A stretch of DNA of 12,932 nt from the NCBI GenBank assembly GCA_945875975.1, contig CAMCMD010000026.1, positions 1-12,932 on the forward strand, in the 5' to 3' direction. Position numbers and translations under genes: made by a program. The DNA is from Rickettsia typhi (GTDB lineage: Bacteria > Pseudomonadota > Alphaproteobacteria > Rickettsiales > Rickettsiaceae). The notes beneath the pieces are model-generated. The model worked only from the letters and a program-made list of their open reading frames with translations, was not told the origin of the DNA and made no database searches. Positions 1 through 7,019 of this stretch are shown here, piece after piece; within the stretch, counting starts at the first letter, position 1; every line of letters starts with the position of its first letter.

Positions 1-47
1 TTAAAAAATAAAAAAATAATTTCTGCAGTAGTTATATAGCCCTTATA

Positions 48-1535
48 TTGTTTATTACAATACTAGTTTATACTACTAATTATCTTCTTCATCCCAAAGT
101 GTTGAAAGTAACTAGTGTCGATCCTTTACCAAATAATTTTTATCTAGAACGCAGCTCTATTTTAAATAAAATGGATGAGTTACTTGGCATTCCTAATTCA
201 ATTAATGCTGTAGCACTAGTTGGTATAGGGGGGGCCGGTAAAACTACTTTAGCCCAGCAATATGCTACCAAGCACAGTGTTTCTATAGTATGGAAAATTA
301 ATGCAGAAACACCTGAAAGCACACTTACCTCTCTAGAATGTCTAGCATACGATTTGTGCGAAACCGAAACAGACACAGCAGATTTTTATGAGATTCAAAA
401 AATAACTAATCTTTTTAAAAAGGAATACATGATATTTTCTTTTTTAAAACACAGAGCCCTAAAACACAAAGATTGGATTTTAATTTATGATAATGTTACA
501 AATTTTAGCGATATTCAGAAGTATTTGCCTCGTAATTTAGAAGATTGGGGCCAGGGGAAAGTAATTATCACGACTACAAATAGCAATATTATAAATAATA
601 ATTATTTTGCTAAGGAGAATATAATTTACATATTGCAACTGGATGATCAGGAATCATTGGAGTTGTTTAATACAATTTTAGATAAAAATAATACTAATGC
701 AGCAACTCAAAACAAGACTAAATTGTTTCTAAAAAACATTCCACCATTTCCACTAGACATTAGCCAAGCAGCATACTATATAAAAAATACTGGTACTGAA
801 TATGCTAAATATCTTCAATATATTACCAGTGAAGATCAAAATTTTACTAATGCACAAAAATCTATTTTAGCTGCTATCACTAATTATACAAAAACTAGAG
901 GCTATATAATCGAATTATCTTTAAAAACCATAATTGATTCACATAAAGACTTAGATAAATTATTATTATTGTCTAGTATACTAAATGCAGCAAATATTCC
1001 AAAAGATCTATTTATCGCCTGTCATGGTGATATTGCTACATATAATTTTATAAATGAAATGCAAAAATTTTCTTTAATAACGGAAAATAACGATAACCTG
1101 GTGAATGTAATTTCTATCCACCCTTCTATTCAATCTATTATGTTTCACTATGTACATAAAATGATACCAATGGAATATTATGATAATATAATTTTTGCCT
1201 TAGAGAATTATATGGAAAATGAACTAGTATTAAATAAGGATCCCCAGAAAATACAAGCTCTATCAGTACATCTTGAATCGTTATTAGCACATGACCATCT
1301 TTTCTCAAAAGAATCAGTTTTCACTATTCAAAATATACTCGGTAACTACTATTACAAAGCATTTAAGGATATAGAAAAAGCTAAGAGTTTGTTAGAACAT
1401 GCTCGAATGGTTGCTCTGCAATACGATAAATCACCGAGAATAAATTTAGCTAAAAACTCCTTATATTTAGGAGAGATTTATAAAGAACTTGGCTCTTTTC
1501 AAGAAGCAGAGAAATTAAAGAGCTATAGCCAATAG
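48..1535 (+). CDS. NB-ARC / STAND-type ATPase with short TPR tail, probably truncated
   Basis: Signal-transduction ATPase of the NB-ARC (AP-ATPase) class. Counting from the TTG at 48, a Walker A loop GIGGAGKTT lies at residues 59-67, a Walker B-like strand WILIYDN at about 142-148, a VIITTTN strand at about 172-178, and a PFPLDISQAAYYI segment near 233-245 that corresponds to the GLPLAL motif. The last ~70 residues look like one and a half tetratricopeptide repeats (SLYLGEIYKELGSFQEAEKL). In this family TPRs usually continue for many copies, so the stop after KSYSQ suggests a lost C-terminus; the ending overlaps a gene relic on the other strand. The N-terminus is also uncertain: no ATG precedes the domain and no ribosome binding site precedes the TTG. 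The frame is open back to position 12 and encodes a hydrophobic stretch (IALILFITILVY), possibly a membrane anchor. Role unknown; relatives act in host interaction or antiphage defence. Domain call is secure; ends and activity are not. Confidence 0.75.
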   Translation: MFITILVYTTNYLLHPKVLKVTSVDPLPNNFYLERSSILNKMDELLGIPNSINAVALVGIGGAGKTTLAQQYATKHSVSIVWKINAETPESTLTSLECLAYDLCETETDTADFYEIQKITNLFKKEYMIFSFLKHRALKHKDWILIYDNVTNFSDIQKYLPRNLEDWGQGKVIITTTNSNIINNNYFAKENIIYILQLDDQESLELFNTILDKNNTNAATQNKTKLFLKNIPPFPLDISQAAYYIKNTGTEYAKYLQYITSEDQNFTNAQKSILAAITNYTKTRGYIIELSLKTIIDSHKDLDKLLLLSSILNAANIPKDLFIACHGDIATYNFINEMQKFSLITENNDNLVNVISIHPSIQSIMFHYVHKMIPMEYYDNIIFALENYMENELVLNKDPQKIQALSVHLESLLAHDHLFSKESVFTIQNILGNYYYKAFKDIEKAKSLLEHARMVALQYDKSPRINLAKNSLYLGEIYKELGSFQEAEKLKSYSQ

Positions 1536-1814
1536 AAGCTCTGTTACTGTCTTAACCGTCAAGTAAGTTTGGATATCAAAAAAATTTTACTCGCTTCTCG
1601 CGCAACCTGCCACTCTTCTTGCATTAATTGTGGACTACGTATTAATAAGAATTTTGTCTTTGAAGAAGGTGAAGCAGCTTCTACTGAAGAGGCAGCAACA
1701 ATTTCCAAGCGTTAGTGTTGACCAATTAAACCTGGCTCCATTAGGTAAAGGGCTGAATAACTCTTCTTCATCAAAGGGTAAACCAACTTTAAGACTTCTT
1801 ACACTTGCTTTCAT
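1515..1814 (-). pseudogene. Frameshifted relic of a ~100-residue gene
   Basis: On the minus strand an ATG at 1814 is preceded by GGAG (1823-1820) and an AT-rich -10-like element. It opens a protein starting MKASVRSLKVGLPFDEEELF. That frame becomes implausible (Cys-rich) near 1714-1690 and stops at 1635. The next frame is open through this point and reads KTKFLLIRSPQLMQEEWQV to a stop at 1559. A third frame then continues DIQTYLTVKTVTELLLAIAL to a stop at 1515, the switch falling at a seven-T run near 1579. Three consecutive open pieces with protein-like composition, joined by two one-base shifts, fit a decayed gene. I do not recognise the product. Its end overlaps the last 20 bases of the NB-ARC gene, so that gene's tail may be junction sequence. 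Confidence 0.4.
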
Positions 1815-1865
1815 GATATCTCCAAATTACTATAATATACTCATTTAAAATTCTGGGGATTATGC

Positions 1866-1888
1866 AAAAAGACCTTAGAGTTAAAGGT
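1866..1888 (-). terminator. Weak terminator-like hairpin at the stop of the 2759-1881 gene
   Basis: On the minus strand, a 5-bp stem ACCTT/AAGGT (1888-1884 with 1876-1872) with a 7-nt loop covers the stop codon and is followed by CTTTTT. The stem is short and AT-rich, so this is only a possible rho-independent terminator. Confidence 0.3.
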
Positions 1889-2759
1889 TCATGCCACTGC
1901 CTTTACTAGGTGGCTTAAAAGGTACTACTGATTTCGGTACTGGAGTTGATTTTTTCTGATTTTGTTTCGCTACTAAATCATCATGAATCTTAGAAACTTG
2001 CTTCTTCATAAGGGGATTTGAAATTACTTGCACTACTTTTTTCTGGAGTTTATTCATTATTTGAGCCTTTATAGAAGGCTTTGGAACGGATGGTTTTGGA
2101 ACAGATGGTTTTGGACCTTCTTGTTTTATTTTTTCTGCAAGTTTTTGAGTGTTTTCTTCTACACCCTTACTCGTTAGAGGACCTATATTCTCCTTAACAG
2201 CATTCTTGATCCCCTGAACGCTAATAGAATTTTTTATCTTCTGGCCAATTTCTGCACGTTTTTCTGGATCTTTAAGTGATTTAATATTTTGTCCAGCTTC
2301 TTTATACTTATCTTGCACAGCTTCAAAAGTAGTTTTTGGTACCCCAGCCCTTTTTGATGCCTCAACAGTTTGCTCCACCTGTTCACCAATATTCGTTGCT
2401 ACATAAGCAGTCATAATTGCTGGCCCAACTCCTGGCGCCGCTGCAGCTGCTCCAGCAATAGCACCTTTTACCAGTGATTTGATTACTGATCTCACTCCTA
2501 ATTCTTCATTCCGCATAGATTGTTTAAAAGCGTAAACAGCCGTAACAATTGACCCAAATACCGGTATAGCACTAGCTACTATCAATGCCGTCTTAGCGCC
2601 CATATCCAAAGGATTGGTAGCAAAATGAGCAGGAAGGGATATTATTCCAACACCCAAATTTTTAACGTCTCTTGCTACTCTACTGAAAAAACCTTTCTTC
2701 TCTACTTTTTTTGGGGAGTCGGTTTCAGGTTTAGTTTTATTTGAATCACTTTTTGACAT
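1881..2759 (-). CDS. Unrecognised Lys/Pro-rich protein with two hydrophobic segments
   Basis: I do not recognise this 292-residue protein. It starts at an ATG with AAGGA five bases upstream (2769-2765). Layout: a charged Lys/Ser/Pro-rich head (1-34), an amphipathic or hydrophobic region including a Gly/Ala-rich segment at about 53-78, a second small-residue segment at about 97-124 (KGAIAGAAAAAPGVGPAIM), a helical Lys/Glu-rich middle (126-212), a triple PKPSV-type repeat at about 214-228, and a basic tail ending GSGMNL. There is no signal peptide at the N-terminus. The two segments could be hairpin-forming membrane helices, resembling the glycine-rich hydrophobic stretches of some secreted proteins of intracellular bacteria; that is inference only. 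It stands alone, with a non-coding region upstream and the NB-ARC gene region convergent to it. Confidence 0.8.
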   Translation of the reverse strand: MSKSDSNKTKPETDSPKKVEKKGFFSRVARDVKNLGVGIISLPAHFATNPLDMGAKTALIVASAIPVFGSIVTAVYAFKQSMRNEELGVRSVIKSLVKGAIAGAAAAAPGVGPAIMTAYVATNIGEQVEQTVEASKRAGVPKTTFEAVQDKYKEAGQNIKSLKDPEKRAEIGQKIKNSISVQGIKNAVKENIGPLTSKGVEENTQKLAEKIKQEGPKPSVPKPSVPKPSIKAQIMNKLQKKVVQVISNPLMKKQVSKIHDDLVAKQNQKKSTPVPKSVVPFKPPSKGSGMNL

Positions 2760-3129
2760 AGAATTCCTTATTTTTTTTGTAAACTATAATTTTAATTTTA
2801 ACATATAAAACTTAAATTATAGTAAATTTGTTATTTAATGCTTATCTAATAATCTAATTAAAAATGATAATGTTGTTTAGGCTACAAAAATATATAAATT
2901 GAATCTTTAAATAATATATAAGGTAAAACATAAGTTTTAAGACGAATTCATTATTACCTCCTCTTTGAAATATAGAATGATGCAGAAACAAGTAATTTTT
3001 TAAAAGGATAAGTAATTTATACCAGTAACTTGTCTATCATTTATTTCAATCATCTTAAGATATTTTAGTAGGAAGCGTCATAAATCAACTGAGCCAATCA
3101 TTAACCTGTAGAGGTTATTCCTTTTATTA
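2760..3129. other. Non-coding spacer between the 1881-2759 gene and dps
   Basis: About 370 bases of very AT-rich DNA with no convincing gene. It holds the promoter region of the leftward gene (poly-T tract at 2771-2778). On the minus strand there is a textbook Shine-Dalgarno, AGGAGGT (2962-2956), four bases before an ATG (2951) that runs only four codons to a TAA (2937); the neighbouring frame is open for ~22 codons, suggesting a dead gene start. A small stem TAACCT/AGGTTA (3102-3117) followed by a T-rich run lies just before the dps promoter. Confidence 0.5.
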
Positions 3130-3159
3130 TTGACAGTATGTACTATGTATTGCTACAAC
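3130..3159 (+). promoter_or_regulatory. Likely sigma70 promoter of dps-cydAB
   Basis: A consensus -35 TTGACA (3130-3135) is followed after 18 bases by TACAAC (3154-3159), with TG two bases before it, forming an extended -10 TGCTACAAC. Transcription would start near 3166, leaving a ~40-base leader before the dps ATG at 3206. No recognisable operator was seen. Confidence 0.5.
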
Positions 3160-3205
3160 TAATTATAGAATAAACTAAGTGAGCTGTACAAAACAGGAGA
3201 GTATT

Positions 3206-3643
3206 ATGGCTAATAAACCGTTAATAGAGGAACTCAAAAACGTACTAGCCGATAATTATGCCCTATATCTTAAAACTCAAAATTATCACTGGAATGTTGA
3301 AGGTCCAAATTTTAATGGGCTACACTTGTTGTTTGAGGAGCAATATGTCGCCCTTGCAGAAGCAATTGATACAGCAGCCGAACTTATCAGGGCTTTAGGA
3401 GAAAAAGCTCCTGGCACGTTCGATAGTTACATCAAAAGAACTTCAATCAAATCTGGAAATGAAAATGCTTCTGCAGAAGAAATGGTTAAGGAACTAGCCG
3501 AAGATCAGGCATTGATTCAAAAGACCTTGCAAGAATGCCTTGAACTAGCACAAAAAGTGGGCGACGAAGTAGTAGCTGGCTTTACAATTGAACGTTTAAC
3601 ATTTCATCGTAAAGCATCGTGGATGCTCAAAAGCAGTTTATAG
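3206..3643 (+). CDS. dps: Dps-family ferritin-like DNA-binding/iron-storage protein
   Basis: Dps proteins form dodecameric cages that oxidise Fe(II) with peroxide, store the mineral, and often protect DNA. This 145-residue protein has the family signature YHWNVEGPNF at 27-36. The inter-subunit ferroxidase ligands are visible as H28, H40, D55 and E59, and the family ending FHRKASWML is present. The start is set at the ATG at 3206, which has AGGAG seven bases upstream; a longer reading from GTG 3179 has no ribosome binding site. The N-terminus is short and not Lys-rich, so DNA binding is not obvious and iron/peroxide detoxification is the safer role. The gene is followed after 14 bases by cydA, so the two are probably cotranscribed, linking iron and peroxide control to bd oxidase respiration. 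Confidence 0.95.
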   Translation: MANKPLIEELKNVLADNYALYLKTQNYHWNVEGPNFNGLHLLFEEQYVALAEAIDTAAELIRALGEKAPGTFDSYIKRTSIKSGNENASAEEMVKELAEDQALIQKTLQECLELAQKVGDEVVAGFTIERLTFHRKASWMLKSSL

Positions 3644-3647
3644 ATCC

Positions 3648-3651
3648 GGAG
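3648..3651 (+). promoter_or_regulatory. Ribosome binding site deciding the cydA start
   Basis: GGAG lies six bases before the GTG at 3658. It supports that start over the in-frame GTG at 3619, which lies inside dps and has no such signal. Confidence 0.6.
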
Positions 3652-3657
3652 TATCTG

Positions 3658-5064
3658 GTGTTTGAATTTGATCCGATTTTACTAGCGCGAATTCAATTTG
3701 CATTCACGATTAGTTTCCACATTATATTCCCAGCCTTTACAATAGGGCTAGCAAGCTTTTTAGCAGTACTTGAATGGCGTTGGTTAGCAACCGGTAACAA
3801 TCATTTCCGTGATATCTATAAATTCTGGATAAAGATTTTTGCAGTTGCATTCGGTATGGGCGTTGTGTCTGGCGTAGTTATGTCTTACCAATTTGGCACT
3901 AACTGGTCACTATTTTCTGACCGTGTAGCCAATGTTCTTGGGCCGTTGCTTGGTTTTGAGGTACTAACAGCCTTTTTTCTTGAAGCATCTTTCCTTGGTA
4001 TAATGCTGTTTGGTTGGGATAAAGTAAGCAAAAAAATGCACTTCACCGCAACATGTATAGTAGCAGTCGGCACGCTAATTTCTGCATTTTGGATTTTAGC
4101 TGCCAATAGCTGGATGCAAACCCCTCAGGGTTTTACTATAGAACCTGACGGTCGTTTAATGCCAACTAATTGGCTAGAAATTATTTTTAACCCCTCTTTT
4201 CCCTATCGTTTTGCACATATGATAACAGCCGCTTATCTAACTACAGCATTTGTCGTTGGTGGAGTGGGGTCGTTCTATTTATGGAATAAACGCCATTTAC
4301 AACATGCACGGATAATGCTGTGCATGGCTACTATGATGGCTGCATTAGTAGCACCGATGCAACTTATTATCGGCCATATGCACGGTGAGAATACTAGGGA
4401 ATACCAACCAGTAAAAGTTGCTGCAATGGAAGGTAATTGGGAGCATACAACTAATGCACCTTTATATTTATTTGGTTGGCCAAATCAGCAAAAAGAAACA
4501 ACAGAATTTGGCATTACTATTCCAAATGGTGCAAGTTTGGTGTTAACTGGCAAGGCAGATGGCGAAATTCCAAATCTTAAATCTTTTGCGCCGGAAGACC
4601 GCCCGCCTGTAGTGTGGGTTTTTTGGAGTTTTCGTGTTATGGTTGGGATAGGGATGTTAATGATATTAGTTGGTGCGTTAAGCGCCACCCAGTATTTTCG
4701 TAAAAAATTATTTGACAGCAGGTGGTTACATGGCCTTTGGATGCTTATGATGCCTTCTGGATTTATTGCCTTGCTAGCAGGCTGGTTTGTTACTGAAATT
4801 GGTCGCCAACCTTGGACTGCTTATGGCGTTATTCGTACTATACATTCAGTTTCCCCAGCTATCCTAGGGCCACAAGTAGCATGGTCTCTGCTCGCTTTTG
4901 TAGGGATGTATATATTCGTGTTTGGCGCAGGTAGCTACTATATTCTGACACTAATTGGTAAGGGCATTAGTATATCTGAAGAAAAAGAGCAATTCTACAA
5001 ACACGGTCTCGAGGCTTCTGTCATCGAAGCTAGGGAGTCCAAAAATGGAGGAAATAGTGTTTGA
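3658..5064 (+). CDS. cydA: Cytochrome bd (CIO-type) ubiquinol oxidase subunit I
   Basis: Membrane subunit that binds quinol and the three hemes of cytochrome bd, reducing O2 to water. Starting at GTG 3658 it begins MFEFDPILLARIQFAF, the usual CydA N-terminus, and has 468 residues. Residues matching the E. coli functional ones are seen: H21 (high-spin heme b595 ligand; E. coli H19), H187 and M328 (heme b558; H186, M393), E101 and E109 (proton path; E99, E107), and K253/E258 in the Q-loop (K252, E257). The Q-loop is ~60 residues shorter than in E. coli and contains GHMHGENTREYQPVK, typical of the cyanide-insensitive oxidase branch. Many transmembrane helices are evident. Its 3' end overlaps cydB. 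Confidence in the family is very high; the start is inferred from the ribosome binding site and alignment to the family. Confidence 0.97.
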   Translation: MFEFDPILLARIQFAFTISFHIIFPAFTIGLASFLAVLEWRWLATGNNHFRDIYKFWIKIFAVAFGMGVVSGVVMSYQFGTNWSLFSDRVANVLGPLLGFEVLTAFFLEASFLGIMLFGWDKVSKKMHFTATCIVAVGTLISAFWILAANSWMQTPQGFTIEPDGRLMPTNWLEIIFNPSFPYRFAHMITAAYLTTAFVVGGVGSFYLWNKRHLQHARIMLCMATMMAALVAPMQLIIGHMHGENTREYQPVKVAAMEGNWEHTTNAPLYLFGWPNQQKETTEFGITIPNGASLVLTGKADGEIPNLKSFAPEDRPPVVWVFWSFRVMVGIGMLMILVGALSATQYFRKKLFDSRWLHGLWMLMMPSGFIALLAGWFVTEIGRQPWTAYGVIRTIHSVSPAILGPQVAWSLLAFVGMYIFVFGAGSYYILTLIGKGISISEEKEQFYKHGLEASVIEARESKNGGNSV

Positions 5065-6079
5065 TTTCTCATCTTTTTTCGATTTACCATTAATTTGGGG
5101 GCTGCTTATTGCTAGTGCAATCTTTCTTTACGTATTATTAGATGGCTTTGATCTTGGAGTTGGCATCATATTTCCATTTGCCCCATCAGATAAGTGTCGT
5201 GACCGAATGATGAATTCTATTGCACCATTTTGGGATGGTAACGAAACATGGTTAGTGCTTGGTGGAGGCGGACTTTTTGCAGCTTTTCCTCTTGCTTATG
5301 CAATTCTTATGCCAGCATTTTATATTCCAATTATTGTTATGCTGCTTGGTTTAATTATGCGGGGTGTAGCCTTCGAATTCCGCTTTAAGGCTGAAGGAAA
5401 GTCACGTAATATATGGGATTATGCATTTCATTTTGGCTCCCTTGGCGCAGCTTTTTGTCAGGGCATGATTCTAGGCGCTTTTGTGCAAGGAGTTGAAGTA
5501 AGTGGACGCAATTTTTCTGGAGGACCATTTGATTGGGCGACTGGGTTCTCTGTTATGACTGGTATTGCAGTAGTCTTTGGTTATGCACTTTTAGGATCGA
5601 CATGGCTAGTTATGAAAACCGAAGATATAACACAAGATTGGGCACGTAAAGTAGCCTCTTATGTACTATTTTTTGTTGGTTTATTTATGATGTTAGTAAG
5701 CATAGCAATGCCTTTTCTCAACGTATGTATACAAAAATTGTGGTTTAGTAGTCCAAATATTTACTATTTATTACCAATTCCTTTGCTTACCGCAGCCTTA
5801 TTTCTTATAGTTTGGTATGATCTACACCGCCAAAAGCATGAATATCGGCCATTTATTGCTAGTGTAGGGATTTTCTTGTTTGGTTACTTAGGATTAGGTG
5901 TTAGCTTATTCCCTTGGATTATTCCATATCAATATGATATTTGGCAAGCAGCTGCATCTGGACCAGGGCTGTCCTTAATGCTAGTAGGCGTTATCCCTTT
6001 ACTACCATTAATTCTTGGGTATACAGGTTATTGTTACTATGTCTTTCGAGGGAAATCTGGTCATGATCCTATGTATTAA
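5045..6079 (+). CDS. cydB: Cytochrome bd (CIO-type) ubiquinol oxidase subunit II
   Basis: Structural membrane partner of CydA, with the family N-terminal block LPLIWGLLIASAIFLYVLLD, the GFDLGVGI motif and the FWDGNETWLV motif. About 344 residues with eight or more hydrophobic helices. Two starts compete in frame: ATG 5045 (GGGAG seven bases upstream, 20-base overlap with cydA) and GTG 5057 (GGAGG at 5047-5051 five bases upstream, 8-base overlap). The GTG start gives an N-terminus closer to the family; the ATG is listed as the longer conservative choice. A still longer frame from TTG 4955 lies wholly inside cydA and is not credible. Translational coupling with cydA is likely. A small third gene overlaps its 3' end. 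Confidence 0.95.
   Translation: MEEIVFDFSSFFDLPLIWGLLIASAIFLYVLLDGFDLGVGIIFPFAPSDKCRDRMMNSIAPFWDGNETWLVLGGGGLFAAFPLAYAILMPAFYIPIIVMLLGLIMRGVAFEFRFKAEGKSRNIWDYAFHFGSLGAAFCQGMILGAFVQGVEVSGRNFSGGPFDWATGFSVMTGIAVVFGYALLGSTWLVMKTEDITQDWARKVASYVLFFVGLFMMLVSIAMPFLNVCIQKLWFSSPNIYYLLPIPLLTAALFLIVWYDLHRQKHEYRPFIASVGIFLFGYLGLGVSLFPWIIPYQYDIWQAAASGPGLSLMLVGVIPLLPLILGYTGYCYYVFRGKSGHDPMY
5047..5051 (+). promoter_or_regulatory. Shine-Dalgarno GGAGG for the alternative cydB GTG start
   Basis: GGAGG ends five bases before GTG 5057. It overlaps the alternative ATG at 5045, so the two starts are mutually exclusive in ribosome use and the downstream one may be the real start. Confidence 0.45.
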
Positions 6080-6218
6080 ACAATCAATAATATCATACCT
6101 GAAAACATCACCTACGTTAAGACAATGGTTATGGTTTATTATTCTTTGGTCTGGGGGGTTAGGCTCCGTATTATTGCTGACCTATCCAATAAAATTATTA
6201 ATTAAATTTTCTCAGTAA
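6063..6218 (+). CDS. Small single-helix protein, probable bd-oxidase accessory subunit (DUF2474/CydX-like)
   Basis: A 51-residue protein starting at ATG 6063, with GAGGG (6048-6052) ten bases upstream. It overlaps the end of cydB by 17 bases in another frame. It consists of a short basic head, then LRQWLWFIILWSGGLGSVLL and a second hydrophobic stretch YPIKLLIKF. The order 'Arg-x-x-Trp-hydrophobic-Leu-Trp-small residues-Leu-Leu-Lys' matches what I recall of DUF2474, the ~40-residue protein often encoded just after CIO-type cydB, and functionally recalls CydX, which stabilises E. coli cytochrome bd. Location and shape support a third oxidase subunit. Standard gene finders may miss it or extend it upstream to 6015, well inside cydB. 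The family match is from memory and needs a profile search. Confidence 0.65.
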   Translation: MILCIKQSIISYLKTSPTLRQWLWFIILWSGGLGSVLLLTYPIKLLIKFSQ

Positions 6219-6317
6219 ATCTAACTAATTACTACAAATATTAAGGAACACCTCTCCCCAAGTTAAACTCAGTTAGTTATATATATAGCAATTTAAATCA
6301 TGCGCAAAGGGGTGCTG

Positions 6318-6890
6318 ATGAAGGATGCACAAACGTTTTGTAACGATATAAAAAATGGTTTATCCGTTAGCTATAACGCATTGAACGACTATGGACTAGC
6401 TGGGCTTGTTAAAGATGGAACTGTTTGTCCTATTGAAAAATTAGGTGGAATTGAAACCATGGATGCACTTTTTGGGTTAGATCTTGCAACACATTTTAAA
6501 GCAGATCTTGCAAAACCAGTAAAATTAAGTAAAGCTAAAGCAAGTGAAGCAGATGAACTTGCACAGGCTATTAAGCTAAGCAAACTTAGCGCTCTAGAAC
6601 AACAAGAAAAAAATAACTTAGAGGAAGCCTTTAAATTAGGTAAAATTGAGGCTGATAATAAAAAGCAAGCTCAACAAGAACAATTTAAATTGACAAAAGA
6701 TCAACTTCTTTCAATAGTACATAATAAAGAAATTGATGACGCAGAGGCTAAAGGGCATGAATTAAATTCTGCCGAATTATCTACAATGCTTGGTGTGTCC
6801 ACTCGTAATGTAGAGCATTTTTTAACTCAACATTTAGACTTATTAGGAGTAGATTCTGCTGCTTTATATGAAATGTATAGTGCAGAATAG
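6318..6890 (+). CDS. Unknown protein with tandem ubiquitin-interacting-motif-like helices
   Basis: A 190-residue soluble protein I cannot assign to a named family. The start is placed at ATG 6318 because AAAGGGG (6306-6312) lies five bases before it; an in-frame ATG at 6300 lacks a site. Residues 77-94 read EADELAQAIKLSKLSALE, which fits the UIM pattern: acidic run, Leu81, x2, Ala84, x3, Ser88. A second copy, NNLEEAFKLGKIEA (100-112), keeps Leu101 and Ala104 but has Gly108 for Ser. Related cores VKLSK (68-72) and FKLTK (123-127) give four copies spaced 17-20 residues apart on predicted helices. The N-terminal 60 residues form a separate region with two Cys. Residues 148-169 (LNSAELSTMLGVSTRNVEHF) resemble a helix-turn-helix. 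No signal peptide or membrane helix. In an intracellular bacterium, ubiquitin binding would suggest a secreted effector; this is inference. Confidence 0.8.
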   Translation: MKDAQTFCNDIKNGLSVSYNALNDYGLAGLVKDGTVCPIEKLGGIETMDALFGLDLATHFKADLAKPVKLSKAKASEADELAQAIKLSKLSALEQQEKNNLEEAFKLGKIEADNKKQAQQEQFKLTKDQLLSIVHNKEIDDAEAKGHELNSAELSTMLGVSTRNVEHFLTQHLDLLGVDSAALYEMYSAE

Positions 6891-6920
6891 ATTATATTGA
6901 TTCTCTCTAATAGTAAATAA

Positions 6921-6955
6921 AAAAGCTGATAGCATGTTGTTATCAGCTTCTTTAC
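6921..6955. terminator. Bidirectional rho-independent terminator
   Basis: A 9-bp stem AAGCTGATA (6923-6931) / TATCAGCTT (6941-6949) with a 9-base loop separates two convergent genes. Read leftward the stem is followed by six T and then ATTT, a strong terminator for the lysK operon. Read rightward it is followed by CTTT, a weaker terminator for the UIM-like gene. Confidence 0.8.
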
Positions 6956-7019
6956 ATAATGACAAACAAATAATATATACCTAAACTCATCCTTAGCCCT
7001 TAATAGATGTAAAATTATA

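Noticed and set aside
140..376. Minus-strand 78-codon frame inside the NB-ARC gene
   Set aside because: Antisense shadow of the P-loop region, with no binding site and no protein-like motif.
1630..1848. Plus-strand 72-codon frame after the NB-ARC gene
   Set aside because: It begins with TTG, has no binding site and lies opposite the better-supported minus-strand relic.
3179..3205. GTG start adding nine residues to Dps
   Set aside because: No Shine-Dalgarno; the ATG at 3206 has AGGAG at proper distance and gives the family N-terminus.
4955..5044. TTG-initiated extension of cydB into cydA
   Set aside because: It would overlap cydA by 110 bases with residues unlike the family.
6222..6279. TAACTAA ... 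TTAGTTA inverted repeat after the bd-oxidase operon
   Set aside because: The arms are 44 bases apart, AT-only in most positions and without a following T run, so not a convincing terminator.
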